Shown here: in pieces, positions 35,709-44,943 of the stretch | Position numbering within the stretch: position 1 is the first letter of the stretch | Layout of the letters: each line of letters begins with the position of its first letter | From: Paenibacillaceae bacterium | Lineage (GTDB): Bacteria > Bacillota > Bacilli > Paenibacillales > Paenibacillaceae | Length of the DNA stretch: 64,000 nt | Assembly (NCBI GenBank): GCA_900766135.1 | Contig: CAAFUF010000023.1 | Location: 62,001-126,000 of the forward strand | Direction of reading: 5' to 3' | Translations under genes and position numbers: made by a program | The notes under the pieces: model-generated | Databases searched by the model: none | What the model was told of the DNA's origin: nothing | What the model saw: the letters and a program-made list of their open reading frames with translations, nothing else

Positions 35709-36005
35709 TCAGGACGGGATGTTCAGCGCGATATCGATGTTTTGCAGATCTCGTCCGATTTGGTCCTGAACATCGTAGGGCTGGTAGAATCCGCGCTTCA
35801 TCATGTAACCCATGATCATCTCGTGGGCGTCGATGGACTCCTCCAGCTGCTTGGTCAAGACGTTCCGAACCTCGGGCGTGGCGCACTCCGTGACGGCCAT
35901 GGCGTAGTTTCGGACGGAGGTTTTCGCGTTCAGCAAATAATCCATGGCCACGACCTCGTCGGTCAATTTATCCAGCCCCATCAAGTATTCCAGTACGGGA
36001 TTCAT
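35709..36005 (-). CDS. yraD: CotF-family spore coat protein, YraD-like
   Basis: A 98-residue helical protein of the coat-F family (core YLLNAKTSVRNYAMAVTECA, then a second helix pair). The family belongs to the spore coat and has a ferritin-like four-helix layout. It overlaps the preceding yraE gene by 4 bp. Order and sizes of the five genes match B. subtilis yraG-yraF-adhB-yraE-yraD, which is transcribed in the mother cell during sporulation. Confidence 0.9.
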   Translation of the reverse strand: MNPVLEYLMGLDKLTDEVVAMDYLLNAKTSVRNYAMAVTECATPEVRNVLTKQLEESIDAHEMIMGYMMKRGFYQPYDVQDQIGRDLQNIDIALNIPS

Positions 36006-36223
36006 TGGTTGTTCCCTCCCTCCGGAGCTTTAGAAGATAGAAGCCCGCTTAGCTCGTGCAATTGCTGCGTCGATACCTGTACATCATGCTGCAAAATTTG
36101 CTTCAGCTCGGGGTCCGAGACCAAAAGCTGCATCGTTTTCGCCTTGGTTAAGGCAATCGTTTTGGAGGCGGCTAGTTCATGGACCTCCAAGGTTTCGTGC
36201 AAAGCCTGGTTGGCTCTATTCAT
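36002..36223 (-). CDS. yraE: Small coat-F-like partner protein, YraE-like
   Basis: A 73-residue, mostly helical protein (HELAASKTIALTKAKTMQLL) with the pattern also seen in the yraG product, so the operon holds two partner pairs. GAGGACAAACC precedes the ATG. Presumably a spore coat component. Confidence 0.82.
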   Translation of the reverse strand: MNRANQALHETLEVHELAASKTIALTKAKTMQLLVSDPELKQILQHDVQVSTQQLHELSGLLSSKAPEGGNNQ

Positions 36224-36257
36224 GGTGGTTTGTCCTCCTGATCGGGTGTCGTAAGGG

Positions 36258-37394
36258 TTACGGTTTCAAAATCACCTTGATGCATGCATCGGTTTTCGTA
36301 TCAAATACCTCGTAGCCGCGTTTGGCTTCGTCCAGCGGGATCACGTGGGTGATGATGTCGCCGGGGTCGACTTTGCCGGAAGAGATCAGCTCGTACATAT
36401 GCGGCATGTAATGGATAACCGGGGCTTGACCGGATCGGATATTCACGTTGCGCTGCATGATGTCGCCGAGCGGAAAACCGTTGTATCGGCCGCCGTACAC
36501 GCCGGTAATCTGAATCGTGCCGCCTTTGCGGACCGCTTGGGAGGCGATCACCAGGGCGCTCATGGCTCCCCCTTGCAATTTCAGGCCGCTCGCCAGGAAC
36601 TCCAGGTTCGTCATTTTTCCGTCCATGCCCACCGCATCGATGACGACGTCCGCGCCGCCCTTGGTGATTTCCTTGAGATGCGAACCGGCGTTATCGTATT
36701 GTTCGAAATTGACGGTTTCCACCTGATTCGTCTGCTTGGCATGCTGCAGCCGGTAATCCACGTAATCGACGGCGATCACCCGTTTGGCCCCCTTTAGCCA
36801 GGCGAACTTCTGCGCAAGCAGTCCGATCGGGCCGCAGCCGAGCACGATGACCGTGTCCCCTTCCTTCACCCCCGCGTTATCCACGCTCCAATAAGCCGTC
36901 GGCATCGCGTCCGAAATGAGGGCGAGCTTCTCGTCCGGTTGTTCGCAGTTTTCCGGAATCTTAAAGTGGGTAAAGTTGGCGTACGGCACGCGCAGATACT
37001 CGGCTTGCCCGCCGGGATATCCGCCCGTATTGCCGGAATAACCGAAGTAAGCGCCCATGTCCCCGTGTTCGTTGGCGTTGTCGCATTGGCTCTCCAAATG
37101 GTTTTTGCAATAAAAGCATTCCCCGCAAGCGATCGTAAACGGGATAATGACCCGATCCCCCTTCTTGAGATGAGTCACCTCGGGGCCGACTTCCTCCACG
37201 ATCCCCATCGGTTCATGGCCGATGATATAGTCTTCCCGCAAATTCGGGATCATTCCGTGGATCAAGTGAAGGTCCGAGCCGCAAATCGCCGTGCTGGTGA
37301 TTTTGATGATCATGTCATCGGGCTTTTCGATCTTCGGGTCCGGCACCTCTTTGACCGTCACGTTTTTCAATCCCTGATAGGTTACGGCTTTCAT
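36258..37394 (-). CDS. adhB: Zinc-dependent alcohol dehydrogenase, AdhB-like
   Basis: A 378-residue MDR enzyme. Catalytic zinc ligands lie in ICGSDLHL and GHEPMG, the structural zinc cluster in CGECFYCKNHLESQC, and the nucleotide loop in VLGCGPIGLL. It resembles glutathione-independent formaldehyde dehydrogenases. It sits in the middle of the coat-F operon and overlaps yraF by 4 bp, a conserved arrangement. A role for this enzyme in the spore coat or mother cell is known only from this genetic linkage. Confidence 0.92.
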   Translation of the reverse strand: MKAVTYQGLKNVTVKEVPDPKIEKPDDMIIKITSTAICGSDLHLIHGMIPNLREDYIIGHEPMGIVEEVGPEVTHLKKGDRVIIPFTIACGECFYCKNHLESQCDNANEHGDMGAYFGYSGNTGGYPGGQAEYLRVPYANFTHFKIPENCEQPDEKLALISDAMPTAYWSVDNAGVKEGDTVIVLGCGPIGLLAQKFAWLKGAKRVIAVDYVDYRLQHAKQTNQVETVNFEQYDNAGSHLKEITKGGADVVIDAVGMDGKMTNLEFLASGLKLQGGAMSALVIASQAVRKGGTIQITGVYGGRYNGFPLGDIMQRNVNIRSGQAPVIHYMPHMYELISSGKVDPGDIITHVIPLDEAKRGYEVFDTKTDACIKVILKP

Positions 37395-37777
37395 GCTTGG
37401 CTCCCCTCCCTATGCTCGTCCGGCGTCCGATCGAACATGCCGATGCGCCGCGAGTCCGCAGGGAACAAATCCATTTGTCCGATCAGGATCGTGTTCTTGG
37501 CCGACAGCTGGTCCAATTGATATTGCTCGGACAACTCGTAGGGGTGGAACCATTTTTTGCGCATCATCAGTTCCGTGATCTCCTGGTGCATGGCGATGCC
37601 CTGCCTTAACAGGTTCCGCAGCAAAATCCGGGCTTCCGGGGAGGCGGTTTCCGTCAGGGCGATCGCGATATTGCGCACGCCTTCCTTGGCCCGCATCAGG
37701 AAGTCCGTGGCGAAGGTCATGTCGGCGATTTCCGGCATGTTCAGCGCGTTAATCGGGTCTAAGTAATCGTTGTTCAT
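37391..37777 (-). CDS. yraF: CotF-family spore coat protein, YraF-like
   Basis: A 128-residue coat-F protein, paralogous to the yraD product (MTFATDFLMRAKEGVRNIAI against MDYLLNAKTSVRNYAM). GAAGGAGAG precedes the ATG. It forms the second pair with the yraG product. Confidence 0.9.
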   Translation of the reverse strand: MNNDYLDPINALNMPEIADMTFATDFLMRAKEGVRNIAIALTETASPEARILLRNLLRQGIAMHQEITELMMRKKWFHPYELSEQYQLDQLSAKNTILIGQMDLFPADSRRIGMFDRTPDEHREGSQA

Positions 37778-37790
37778 CTCGGCTCTCCTT

Positions 37791-38039
37791 CTATTGGATA
37801 ATCGGCTCGGGCCGGCTTTCGGGAACGGGTACTTGGTAAGGAACCTGGCTATACAAGGCTTGCAGATCCTGCAGCGCTTGTATCGTCTGCTCCACGTCCT
37901 TCTGCATCAAGTCCTTTAGGTCTTGGTCGAACACGAGGCCTTGCATCAATTTCGATTTCGCCAGGCAAAGCGTCTTGAAGTTGAGAATTTCGTGGAGATC
38001 CACGGATTCGTGAGGCGCTAAAGCTTGCTTCTTATTCAT
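37791..38039 (-). CDS. yraG: Small coat-F-like protein, YraG-like
   Basis: An 82-residue protein from ATG 38039 (AGGAGG 12 nt upstream; the TTG at 38051 abuts it). The core VDLHEILNFKTLCLAKSKLM resembles the yraE product. It carries a Pro-rich C-terminal tail. First gene of the operon. The promoter is presumably recognised by a mother-cell sigma factor, but I cannot place a convincing SigE or SigK box. Confidence 0.82.
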   Translation of the reverse strand: MNKKQALAPHESVDLHEILNFKTLCLAKSKLMQGLVFDQDLKDLMQKDVEQTIQALQDLQALYSQVPYQVPVPESRPEPIIQ

Positions 38040-38118
38040 GGGGCGGGGCAACCTCCTGTTTTTAAGGGATAGCTTTCCCAGGGGCAGGAGAGTTATGCCA
38101 ATATCGAGGGTAGATCAT

Positions 38119-38159
38119 AACAAAGACGGCACCCGTCATGGACAGGTACCGCCTTTGTT
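38119..38159 (-). terminator. Probable terminator of the GH87 gene
   Basis: AACAAAG...CTTTGTT hairpin with interrupted inner pairing (CGG/CCG, ACC/GGT), followed on the minus strand by TTTGTTATGAT; 66 bp past the GH87 stop. Confidence 0.55.
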
Positions 38160-38224
38160 CGAGGTAAACCGGAATTTTCTTCAGCGCTTCCCGCAGATGG
38201 CAGGAACTCTTACTCGGATCGGGA

Positions 38225-41200
38225 TCACCAGTTATTTCCCGCTCCCCGGATGACGTGGAAGTTTGGCGATTGGTTCTCGCCATAGATGGCCGTGATGCCG
38301 GGGTTGTTCACCTTGACATTGGTGAAGCGCGCTTCGCCAACGGCAGGCCCCTGACCATCTTCTGCTCTGACCACCAGCTTAATCCCGTAACGGGTCGGGT
38401 TGTTGATTGTAATATTCTCCAGCCGAATGTTCTGCATCGGCAGATTCTCCGGCGATTTGGATTGGAACATCAAACCGAAGTACACCGGATTATTGATGTC
38501 GATGTTCTTCACCAGGATATTCTTGAAGTCCCGGTCCCCGCCGAAGAACCAGATCGCGCCGAAGTTCTGGTAATCGTTGATTTTATCGTCGGCCCCGACG
38601 CTGGTCCAGAAATCCCCTCCGGTACGGTCCAGCGTAACGCCGTCGATGACGGTATCCTGGTCGCCGAAGCCCAGCGTATTGTAACCGAAGCTTAAGCTGC
38701 TGATGGTCACCCCGGGATAGGTGAGCGTATCGGCGCCATACAGGTTCTGGAACAGGTTATTCTGGCCGCCGTAAACGGCGAAGGCCGCGGCGCGGCGTAC
38801 GTTGACGGCGGTGAGGTTGGTGTATTTGTTGCCCACATTGTAAGAGCCGCCGGCGTCAATCGCGCTGAACAACGCAAAGGAGTCGTCGCCGGTACCGCGG
38901 GCATAGTTGTTGTCGATCACGTTGTAGGAAGAGCCGTTAGTCATGTTGATGCCGTCCGCGAACATGTTTTTGATCCGGTTATTCTTGAACGTATTGTACG
39001 AAGAGTTCACGCCCCAATACAGGCAAACGAAATGCTCGGCCCAAACGTTCTCGACCGTCACGTTCTGCATGCCGTTGCCGTCGATGAATTTGCCGGGGCC
39101 GTCCTGACGGTAGATGTAGTTGCCCCAGGCGGACAAGTTCTTGATGGTCGATCCGTTGGCGGCGGAACTGATATTAAACCCAACGTCCGTGTTCGTTTGG
39201 TCTTGCGGAGCGACCAGCTTGGTGTGCCAAGGGCCCGCTCCGATGATCTCCGTCGCCCGGCCGTACAGGAAAATCTTCGATGAGATCGTCCATTCCCCTG
39301 CCGGAATGAAAATCCCTTTCTTGGACGAATCCTGACGGAACTCGTTCAGTGCTTGCTCAATCGATTTGGTGCTCGACACCTGAACGTATTTGCTCGGATC
39401 CGGGTTTGTTGCCGGCGGAGCGACATTCTCCGTCTCGATCATGTCCACGTAAATCCACGGGACGTCTCCGGCGTCCTTCTGGATTCTGATCTTGGTTCCG
39501 GCCGGATAGACTTGGTCAAGCAGAAGCTGGGAATCTTCATACAGCCAGTAGGCTTTGGAGCCCGAGTTATCATAGCCAAGCCGCCCAAGCGTGGAAGGCG
39601 TTGCATACAAGTAAGAGAATTTGGACGTTACGTTGAAATTACCTTTATCTACGCCGTTCGCATAGATGCTCACCGTTCCGGTGGTATTCTCGGCCACGGC
39701 ATTCCGCAACACGAAGGCATTGGCCGGCGAGGTCAGCGTAAATTCCACGTACTCCCCTGTGGCGTCCAGATAAACGGCCGAACGTCCGGAAGCTTCGCCG
39801 GCGAAGTCGCCCGGCGTAAAGTTCGGTGCCAGCTTCGTGCCGTTGGTGCTGTTCGAGGAGGCTTCGGCTTCCAGGACGGTGAACGGCATATTCGCGCCGC
39901 GCCCGGAATACAAACTGGCGGTGGCGGTGTTATTGTTCCGTTTTACGGCAACTTCGTTCGCATCTGCGGCTACCGTTGTCGTGACCGTATAGCTGCCGTT
40001 TACCGCGGTCCAAGTCCCCAGGGTAACGTTAGCCGATGCTCCCGGCGCAAGAGACCCGCTGTACGAGCCGTTAAACGTTTGCACGGTTGCCCCCGAGCCG
40101 TTCTTCAGTTCCAGCGTAATGGCGTGAGCGCCGCCGGCCGAGGCCATCGTCCCTTGATTCTTCAGGTTCACGGTAAAAGTGACGGTGTTGCCCGCGCTCG
40201 GGTTGGAAGGCGTCCAAGCCGCCGCTGCGATCAGGTCGGAGCTTTGCACCTGGCCGATCGTCAACTGCGAGGTGTGGGTGTAGCTGTTGTTTCCATCGTT
40301 GGTCTCAATGACCGCGTTGTTCTCATCTACCTTGGCGACAACGGCGTAAGAACCGGCTTCCTTCGCTCCGATATTCGCGGAGACGTTAGCCGTTGTTCCA
40401 GGGGCAAGCGCACCGACGGAAGCCGTTCCAACCAAGGTGCTGCCCAGGTAAAAGTTCAAGCTCGTCGCGGTGGACGCGACCGTACCCGCATTGCGAACCG
40501 TGGCGTTCAGCGTAACAGCTTGCGTCTCGTCCGGAGCGGCCGGCGACCAGGAGATGCCGGTCACGGTCAGATCCGGATTGGGTGCAGGCGTACCGATCAC
40601 CTGGAATTCGGCAATCTGCCCGCCCGGTGCCCCGGAATTGGCCGTAAACCGCAGTTGAATCTGACTCACCGTAGCGCTGACGGGAATCGTGACGGTGTTC
40701 TGCGAAGCGGGATTAAACGTATACGAAGCGGCCGAAACCAGGTTCGTAAAGCTGGTGGCATTTTGGTCATGTCCAAGCACCTGAATCGTTTGGGTGCGGG
40801 TCGCCCATTCGCTGGAAGGGTTCAACTTAAGGACAATCGACGTGATGTTGGCATTGGCCCCCAGGTCCGCGGTGAGTGTGCTTGGGTGGCCGTTGCCTTC
40901 CCAGTAGGTGGCCGTATCATTATCGTTGGCATTGGCGGCGACAAAGGTAAACGTTGACGAGGAGGCGGTCATCGTCTTGCCGATGGCGAGATTCGATCCG
41001 TCTCCTTCCCCGGATCCGTTCCGCGTCACGGTATTGCTCGGTGCCGACGCATTGCCGGCCGCATCCTTAGCGATGACGTAGTAGGACACCGTAACGCCGG
41101 CAGGTTGCGGGTCCGTATACGTCAGCGTAGAACCGTTGACGCTGCCGCGAAGCTGGCCGTTGGCGTAAACGTCGTATCCGGTGACGCCCACGTTATCGGT

Positions 41201-42211
41201 GGCCGCGCTCCAGGTCAGCTTTACGGAACCGGCAGTCGGCTGCGTGAACGCGAGGTTCGCCGGAGCGGTTGGCGGCTGCGTATCCGCAGTGCTTCCCGGC
41301 GTAAACCCGATCCAGTTGATATTGAAGTCGTAGCCGCTGGCATAGACGCGAAGGGTTTGCGTCCCGGCATTTAGCGTGACGTTGGCCGTCACGGTCTGCC
41401 AATTTTGCCACCCGCCGGTGTTTGGCACCGTGGTCGTGGCCAGCGTCGAACCGCCGGATTGCAGTTGGATCGCGCCTGTACCGGCATTGCTCGCAACCCG
41501 GTACTCGACGGTATAAGTACCTGCATTTTGCACATTTACGTTATAATCCAGCCAATCCCCGACATGGATCCAGCCGACGTTAAGCCCGCCGCCCGAATCC
41601 GAGGTAGGCTCCGTCTGGATGCCGTTCATGGCGCTGTAGCTCTCCGCTTCGATCTTGCCCGGAATCGCGGCTGGCGCGGCAGGAGAAGCGCCATAAACTT
41701 CCACTTCGGAGAGTTGGCCCGCCGGCCAGACGGTATTGGCCGTAATCTGGATCCGCACGTATCGGGCGCTGGCGGCCGTAAAGTTGATCGCCACCGTATT
41801 CGCGGTGCCCGGATCAAACGTATAGCTGGCCGAGGCCTTCAGATCGGTAAAGCTGGATCCGTTCGTGCTTCCTTGGACAGATAAGGTCTGCGACCGGCTC
41901 TCCCAACCGGACGGCAGCTTTAAGACGACCTGATCAATCAGAACGGCGCTGCCGAGGTCGACTTGAACCCATCCGGGAAAAGCGTTATTCGTACTTTCCC
42001 AATACGTATCGGCATTGCCGTCGGCGACATTGGAGGCGACATAAACATCGGCGTGTCCGGATTCGGTCACGGGCTTGCCCGCAGCCAGGTTTGGCCCCCC
42101 TGCTGCCCGAACGGGAGCGGTCCACCCTGCCGAGGTGAAGAAGGTTGCGGCGAACAGGGTCACGACACAAATCCAGGCGATTATGCGTCTTTGGCTTTTC
42201 ACGAATTTCAT
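38225..42211 (-). CDS. Secreted GH87 alpha-1,3-glucanase (mutanase), multidomain
   Basis: A protein of 1328 residues. Signal peptide 1-37; discoidin domain about 38-178; CBM6 about 185-308; FN3 about 313-398; second discoidin domain about 405-543; two CARDB-like domains about 547-770; a linker domain about 780-910; C-terminal beta-helix. Asp1086 (ADGIN) and Asp1109-Asp1110 (GTGDD) have the same 23-residue spacing as the catalytic triad reported for AglFH1. The layout follows the discoidin-CBM6-discoidin-catalytic plan of Bacillus/Paenibacillus GH87. It degrades alpha-1,3-glucan of fungal walls or dental mutan. A perfect cre site lies upstream. Confidence 0.92.
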   Translation of the reverse strand: MKFVKSQRRIIAWICVVTLFAATFFTSAGWTAPVRAAGGPNLAAGKPVTESGHADVYVASNVADGNADTYWESTNNAFPGWVQVDLGSAVLIDQVVLKLPSGWESRSQTLSVQGSTNGSSFTDLKASASYTFDPGTANTVAINFTAASARYVRIQITANTVWPAGQLSEVEVYGASPAAPAAIPGKIEAESYSAMNGIQTEPTSDSGGGLNVGWIHVGDWLDYNVNVQNAGTYTVEYRVASNAGTGAIQLQSGGSTLATTTVPNTGGWQNWQTVTANVTLNAGTQTLRVYASGYDFNINWIGFTPGSTADTQPPTAPANLAFTQPTAGSVKLTWSAATDNVGVTGYDVYANGQLRGSVNGSTLTYTDPQPAGVTVSYYVIAKDAAGNASAPSNTVTRNGSGEGDGSNLAIGKTMTASSSTFTFVAANANDNDTATYWEGNGHPSTLTADLGANANITSIVLKLNPSSEWATRTQTIQVLGHDQNATSFTNLVSAASYTFNPASQNTVTIPVSATVSQIQLRFTANSGAPGGQIAEFQVIGTPAPNPDLTVTGISWSPAAPDETQAVTLNATVRNAGTVASTATSLNFYLGSTLVGTASVGALAPGTTANVSANIGAKEAGSYAVVAKVDENNAVIETNDGNNSYTHTSQLTIGQVQSSDLIAAAAWTPSNPSAGNTVTFTVNLKNQGTMASAGGAHAITLELKNGSGATVQTFNGSYSGSLAPGASANVTLGTWTAVNGSYTVTTTVAADANEVAVKRNNNTATASLYSGRGANMPFTVLEAEASSNSTNGTKLAPNFTPGDFAGEASGRSAVYLDATGEYVEFTLTSPANAFVLRNAVAENTTGTVSIYANGVDKGNFNVTSKFSYLYATPSTLGRLGYDNSGSKAYWLYEDSQLLLDQVYPAGTKIRIQKDAGDVPWIYVDMIETENVAPPATNPDPSKYVQVSSTKSIEQALNEFRQDSSKKGIFIPAGEWTISSKIFLYGRATEIIGAGPWHTKLVAPQDQTNTDVGFNISSAANGSTIKNLSAWGNYIYRQDGPGKFIDGNGMQNVTVENVWAEHFVCLYWGVNSSYNTFKNNRIKNMFADGINMTNGSSYNVIDNNYARGTGDDSFALFSAIDAGGSYNVGNKYTNLTAVNVRRAAAFAVYGGQNNLFQNLYGADTLTYPGVTISSLSFGYNTLGFGDQDTVIDGVTLDRTGGDFWTSVGADDKINDYQNFGAIWFFGGDRDFKNILVKNIDINNPVYFGLMFQSKSPENLPMQNIRLENITINNPTRYGIKLVVRAEDGQGPAVGEARFTNVKVNNPGITAIYGENQSPNFHVIRGAGNNW

Positions 42212-42311
42212 TCTCCTTTCAGAATAAGGATTTCTCGATTCTTACATCTGGCAGAGTCGTCGTGGTGAGCCCAGCAGAGTTTCTTTTTACGAAATCTGAC
42301 CAATATACCAA

Positions 42312-42325
42312 TGTAAGCGATATCA
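42312..42325. promoter_or_regulatory. cre (CcpA) site upstream of the GH87 gene
   Basis: TGTAAGCGATATCA matches TGWAANCGNTNWCA at all 14 positions, about 100 bp before the GH87 start. It lies between GH87 and the end of the polyamine operon, so it can act only on GH87. Confidence 0.8.
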
Positions 42326-42448
42326 CAAAAAGGCACATTCCCCCTATTCGCCAGATTTGGTACCGCAATCCCATCATAAATCAGGCCTGATTTCCAAATA
42401 AAGGTGTATTTCTATGGGAATGGTGTGCAGGATTATGGTTTTGGACAG

Positions 42449-42490
42449 AAAAAAGAGACTACCCTCAGGTCTACAGACCGGGGCAGTCCC
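42449..42490 (-). terminator. Terminator of the polyamine operon
   Basis: Minus strand GGGACTGCCC/GGGTAGTCTC enclosing GGTC-TGTA-GACC, followed by six T, 20 bp past the decarboxylase stop. Confidence 0.88.
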
Positions 42491-42509
42491 GTTACACTCA
42501 AGCGGCGAC

Positions 42510-43637
42510 TTACGCCAACCGCATTTTAAAATCTTCATACCCAAACTGGTGCAGGACTTCGCAGTCGCCATCCTTATGCTGCAGGACGAGCGCCGGCAAT
42601 GGCATCCCGTTGAAGGTGGTGTTCTTCACCATCGAGTAGATGGCCATATCGCCGAACACCAGGCGGTCGCCGGGCTTCAGCGGCTGGTCGAACGAGTAGT
42701 CGCCGATATTGTCCCCGGACAGGCAGGTTGGTCCGCCCAGCCGGTACGTGTAAGGCTTCTCGCCGGCTTCGCCCGATCCAAACAGCGGCGGACGGTAAGG
42801 CATCTCCAGCACGTCCGGCATATGGCAGGAAGCCGAAGCATCCACGATGGCGATGTCCATGCCGTTCTTCAGCGTGTCCAGCACGGTCGTGATCAGGTAA
42901 CCGGCGTTCAGCGCAACGGCTTCGCCCGGCTCCAGATACACCTCAAGGCCGTATTTGTCCTGCATCCGACGAATGCACGCCTCAAGCAGTGGAATGTCGT
43001 AGTCCTCGCGTGTGATGTGATGACCGCCGCCGAAATTGATCCATTCCATTTGCGACAGCCACGGTCCGAACTTCTCCTCGACCGCATCCAGCGTCGTCGC
43101 CAAATCGTCCGAGTTCTGCTGGCACAAGGTATGAAAATGAAGGCCGGATACGCCATCCAGCAGTTCGGGACGGAAATGCTCGATCGTCACGCCAAACCGC
43201 GAGCCGACCGCGCAAGGGTTATAGATGTCGTGCCCTACCTGCGTAGAGCATTCCGGGTTGATGCGCAGACCGATTTTTTTGCCGGCCGCCAGCACCCGAT
43301 CCCGGTACTTCTCCACTTGGGAGAACGAGTTGAAGATCACGTGATCGCAGAGGTCGATGATTTCGTCCATCTGATCGTCCCGGTAGGCCGGGGCAAAGAC
43401 GTGATTCTCCTTGCCCATCGCCTCGCGGCCGAGCCGGGCTTCGTATAGGCCGCTGGATGCCGTACCGCTCAAATACTGTCCGATCAGCGGGTAGGTCGTG
43501 TACATCGAAAACGCTTTTTGCGCCAAAATAATCTTCGCGCCCGTCCGCTCCATGATGCCGGCCAGGATTTTCAGGTTTTGCTCCAAAAGTTTCTCATCGA
43601 CCACATAACAAGGTGTTGGCAGTTCCTCGAAGCGCAT
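42510..43637 (-). CDS. nspC: Carboxynorspermidine/carboxyspermidine decarboxylase
   Basis: A PLP enzyme of 375 residues in the alanine-racemase-fold decarboxylase family. The PLP Lys is in ILAQKAFSMYTTYPL; a His-containing block FNSFSQVEKY and the C-terminal CxxGD-type region (GPTCLSGDNIGD) follow. It removes CO2 from carboxyspermidine or carboxynorspermidine, the last step of the aspartate-semialdehyde-dependent route to spermidine or norspermidine. The ATG at 43637 lies one base after the synthase stop and has no good ribosome site, implying translational coupling. Confidence 0.92.
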   Translation of the reverse strand: MRFEELPTPCYVVDEKLLEQNLKILAGIMERTGAKIILAQKAFSMYTTYPLIGQYLSGTASSGLYEARLGREAMGKENHVFAPAYRDDQMDEIIDLCDHVIFNSFSQVEKYRDRVLAAGKKIGLRINPECSTQVGHDIYNPCAVGSRFGVTIEHFRPELLDGVSGLHFHTLCQQNSDDLATTLDAVEEKFGPWLSQMEWINFGGGHHITREDYDIPLLEACIRRMQDKYGLEVYLEPGEAVALNAGYLITTVLDTLKNGMDIAIVDASASCHMPDVLEMPYRPPLFGSGEAGEKPYTYRLGGPTCLSGDNIGDYSFDQPLKPGDRLVFGDMAIYSMVKNTTFNGMPLPALVLQHKDGDCEVLHQFGYEDFKMRLA

Positions 43638-43638
43638 A

Positions 43639-44892
43639 TTATCTAACGTACTCCGTTTCTTTGCGTTCTGCGGAGGTCTCCTCTTCCGGGTAAGCATCTA
43701 CCAGCTCCGGATCGAAGCTTTCTTTCCAAGGCAGGCCCCATTTGTTCAACGCGTCCATGAATGGATCCGGGTCGAACTCTTCGATGTTGTAAACGCCCGG
43801 TTTGTTCCAAGTTCCGTTCATCAGCATCATCGCGCCGATCATGGCCGGTACGCCGGTCGTGTAAGCCACGGCCTGGGAGCCGACTTCTTTGTAGCACTCT
43901 TCGTGGTCGCACACGTTATATACATAGTACAGCTTATCTTTGCCGTCTTTTTTGCCTTTGAAAATGCAACCGATGTTCGTTTTGCCCTTGGTGCGCGGTC
44001 CCAGCGAAGATGGATCCGGCAGCACGGCTTTCAGGAACTGCAGCGGCACGATTTGCTTGCCTTCGAATTCGATCGGTTCGATCGAGGTCATGCCGACGTT
44101 TTCGAGGCATTTCAGGTGCGTCAGGTAGCTTTGGCCAAACGTCATGAAGAAGCGGATCCGCTTGATGCCCGGAATGTTGAGGGCCAGGGACTCGATTTCC
44201 TCATGGTGAAGCAGGTACATGTCTTTCTCCCCGATTTCCGGGAAGTTGTAGACGCGTTTGATCTCCATCGGCTCGGTTTCGATCCATTCGCCGTTCTCCC
44301 AGTAGCTGCCTTTCGCGGAGACTTCGCGGATGTTGATCTCCGGGTTGAAGTTCGTCGCAAACGGATAGCCATGGTCGCCCGCGTTGCAGTCGAGAATGTC
44401 GATGTACTCGATTTCGTCGAAGTGATGCTTCAAGGCATAGGCGGAAAATACGCCGGTTACGCCTGGGTCAAAGCCGCTGCCCAGCAGTGCGGTGATGCCG
44501 GCTTTTTCAAAGCGCTCGCGGTATTCCCACTGCCATTTGTATTCGAATTTCGCGGTATCTTCCGGCTCATAGTTGGCGGTATCCAGGTAGTTCGTCTTGG
44601 TCGCCAGGCAGGCGTCCATGATCGTCAAATCCTGATACGGCAGAGCCAGGTTCATGACCACGTCCGGTTTAACCTCGTTGATCAGCGCGATCAGCTCGTC
44701 GACGTTGTTGGCATCGACCTGAGCCGTCGTGATTTTCGTTTTGCCGCCGTCCAGCTTCGCTTTCAGTGCGTCGCATTTCGACTTCGTTCGGCTGGCAATG
44801 CAGATTTCCTCAAAAACCTCGCTGTTTTGAACACATTTGTGGATGGCTACAGCAGCGACGCCGCCGCAGCCGATGATCAGTGCTTTTCCCAT
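43639..44892 (-). CDS. Carboxynorspermidine/carboxyspermidine synthase (saccharopine dehydrogenase family)
   Basis: A 417-residue NAD(P)-dependent enzyme with the Rossmann start GKALIIGCGGVAAVAIHKCV and the GSGFDPGVTGVFSAYA block. It condenses aspartate semialdehyde with putrescine or diaminopropane and reduces the imine. With the next gene it completes polyamine synthesis without S-adenosylmethionine decarboxylase. GGAG lies 9 nt before the ATG at 44892; longer frames run into a transcription terminator in the leader. Substrate chain length (nor- or not) cannot be told from sequence. Confidence 0.92.
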   Translation of the reverse strand: MGKALIIGCGGVAAVAIHKCVQNSEVFEEICIASRTKSKCDALKAKLDGGKTKITTAQVDANNVDELIALINEVKPDVVMNLALPYQDLTIMDACLATKTNYLDTANYEPEDTAKFEYKWQWEYRERFEKAGITALLGSGFDPGVTGVFSAYALKHHFDEIEYIDILDCNAGDHGYPFATNFNPEINIREVSAKGSYWENGEWIETEPMEIKRVYNFPEIGEKDMYLLHHEEIESLALNIPGIKRIRFFMTFGQSYLTHLKCLENVGMTSIEPIEFEGKQIVPLQFLKAVLPDPSSLGPRTKGKTNIGCIFKGKKDGKDKLYYVYNVCDHEECYKEVGSQAVAYTTGVPAMIGAMMLMNGTWNKPGVYNIEEFDPDPFMDALNKWGLPWKESFDPELVDAYPEEETSAERKETEYVR

Positions 44893-44943
44893 TTTTCCAT
44901 CTCCTAACCTTCTTCGAATTTTGGCATAGCGGGCGTGAAACGT

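Noticed and set aside
39353..40957. A 534-codon plus-strand frame opposite the GH87 gene, and a 313-codon one opposite GH16 (4555-5496)
   Set aside because: Both lie fully inside well-supported genes on the other strand, have biased composition and no domain signature.
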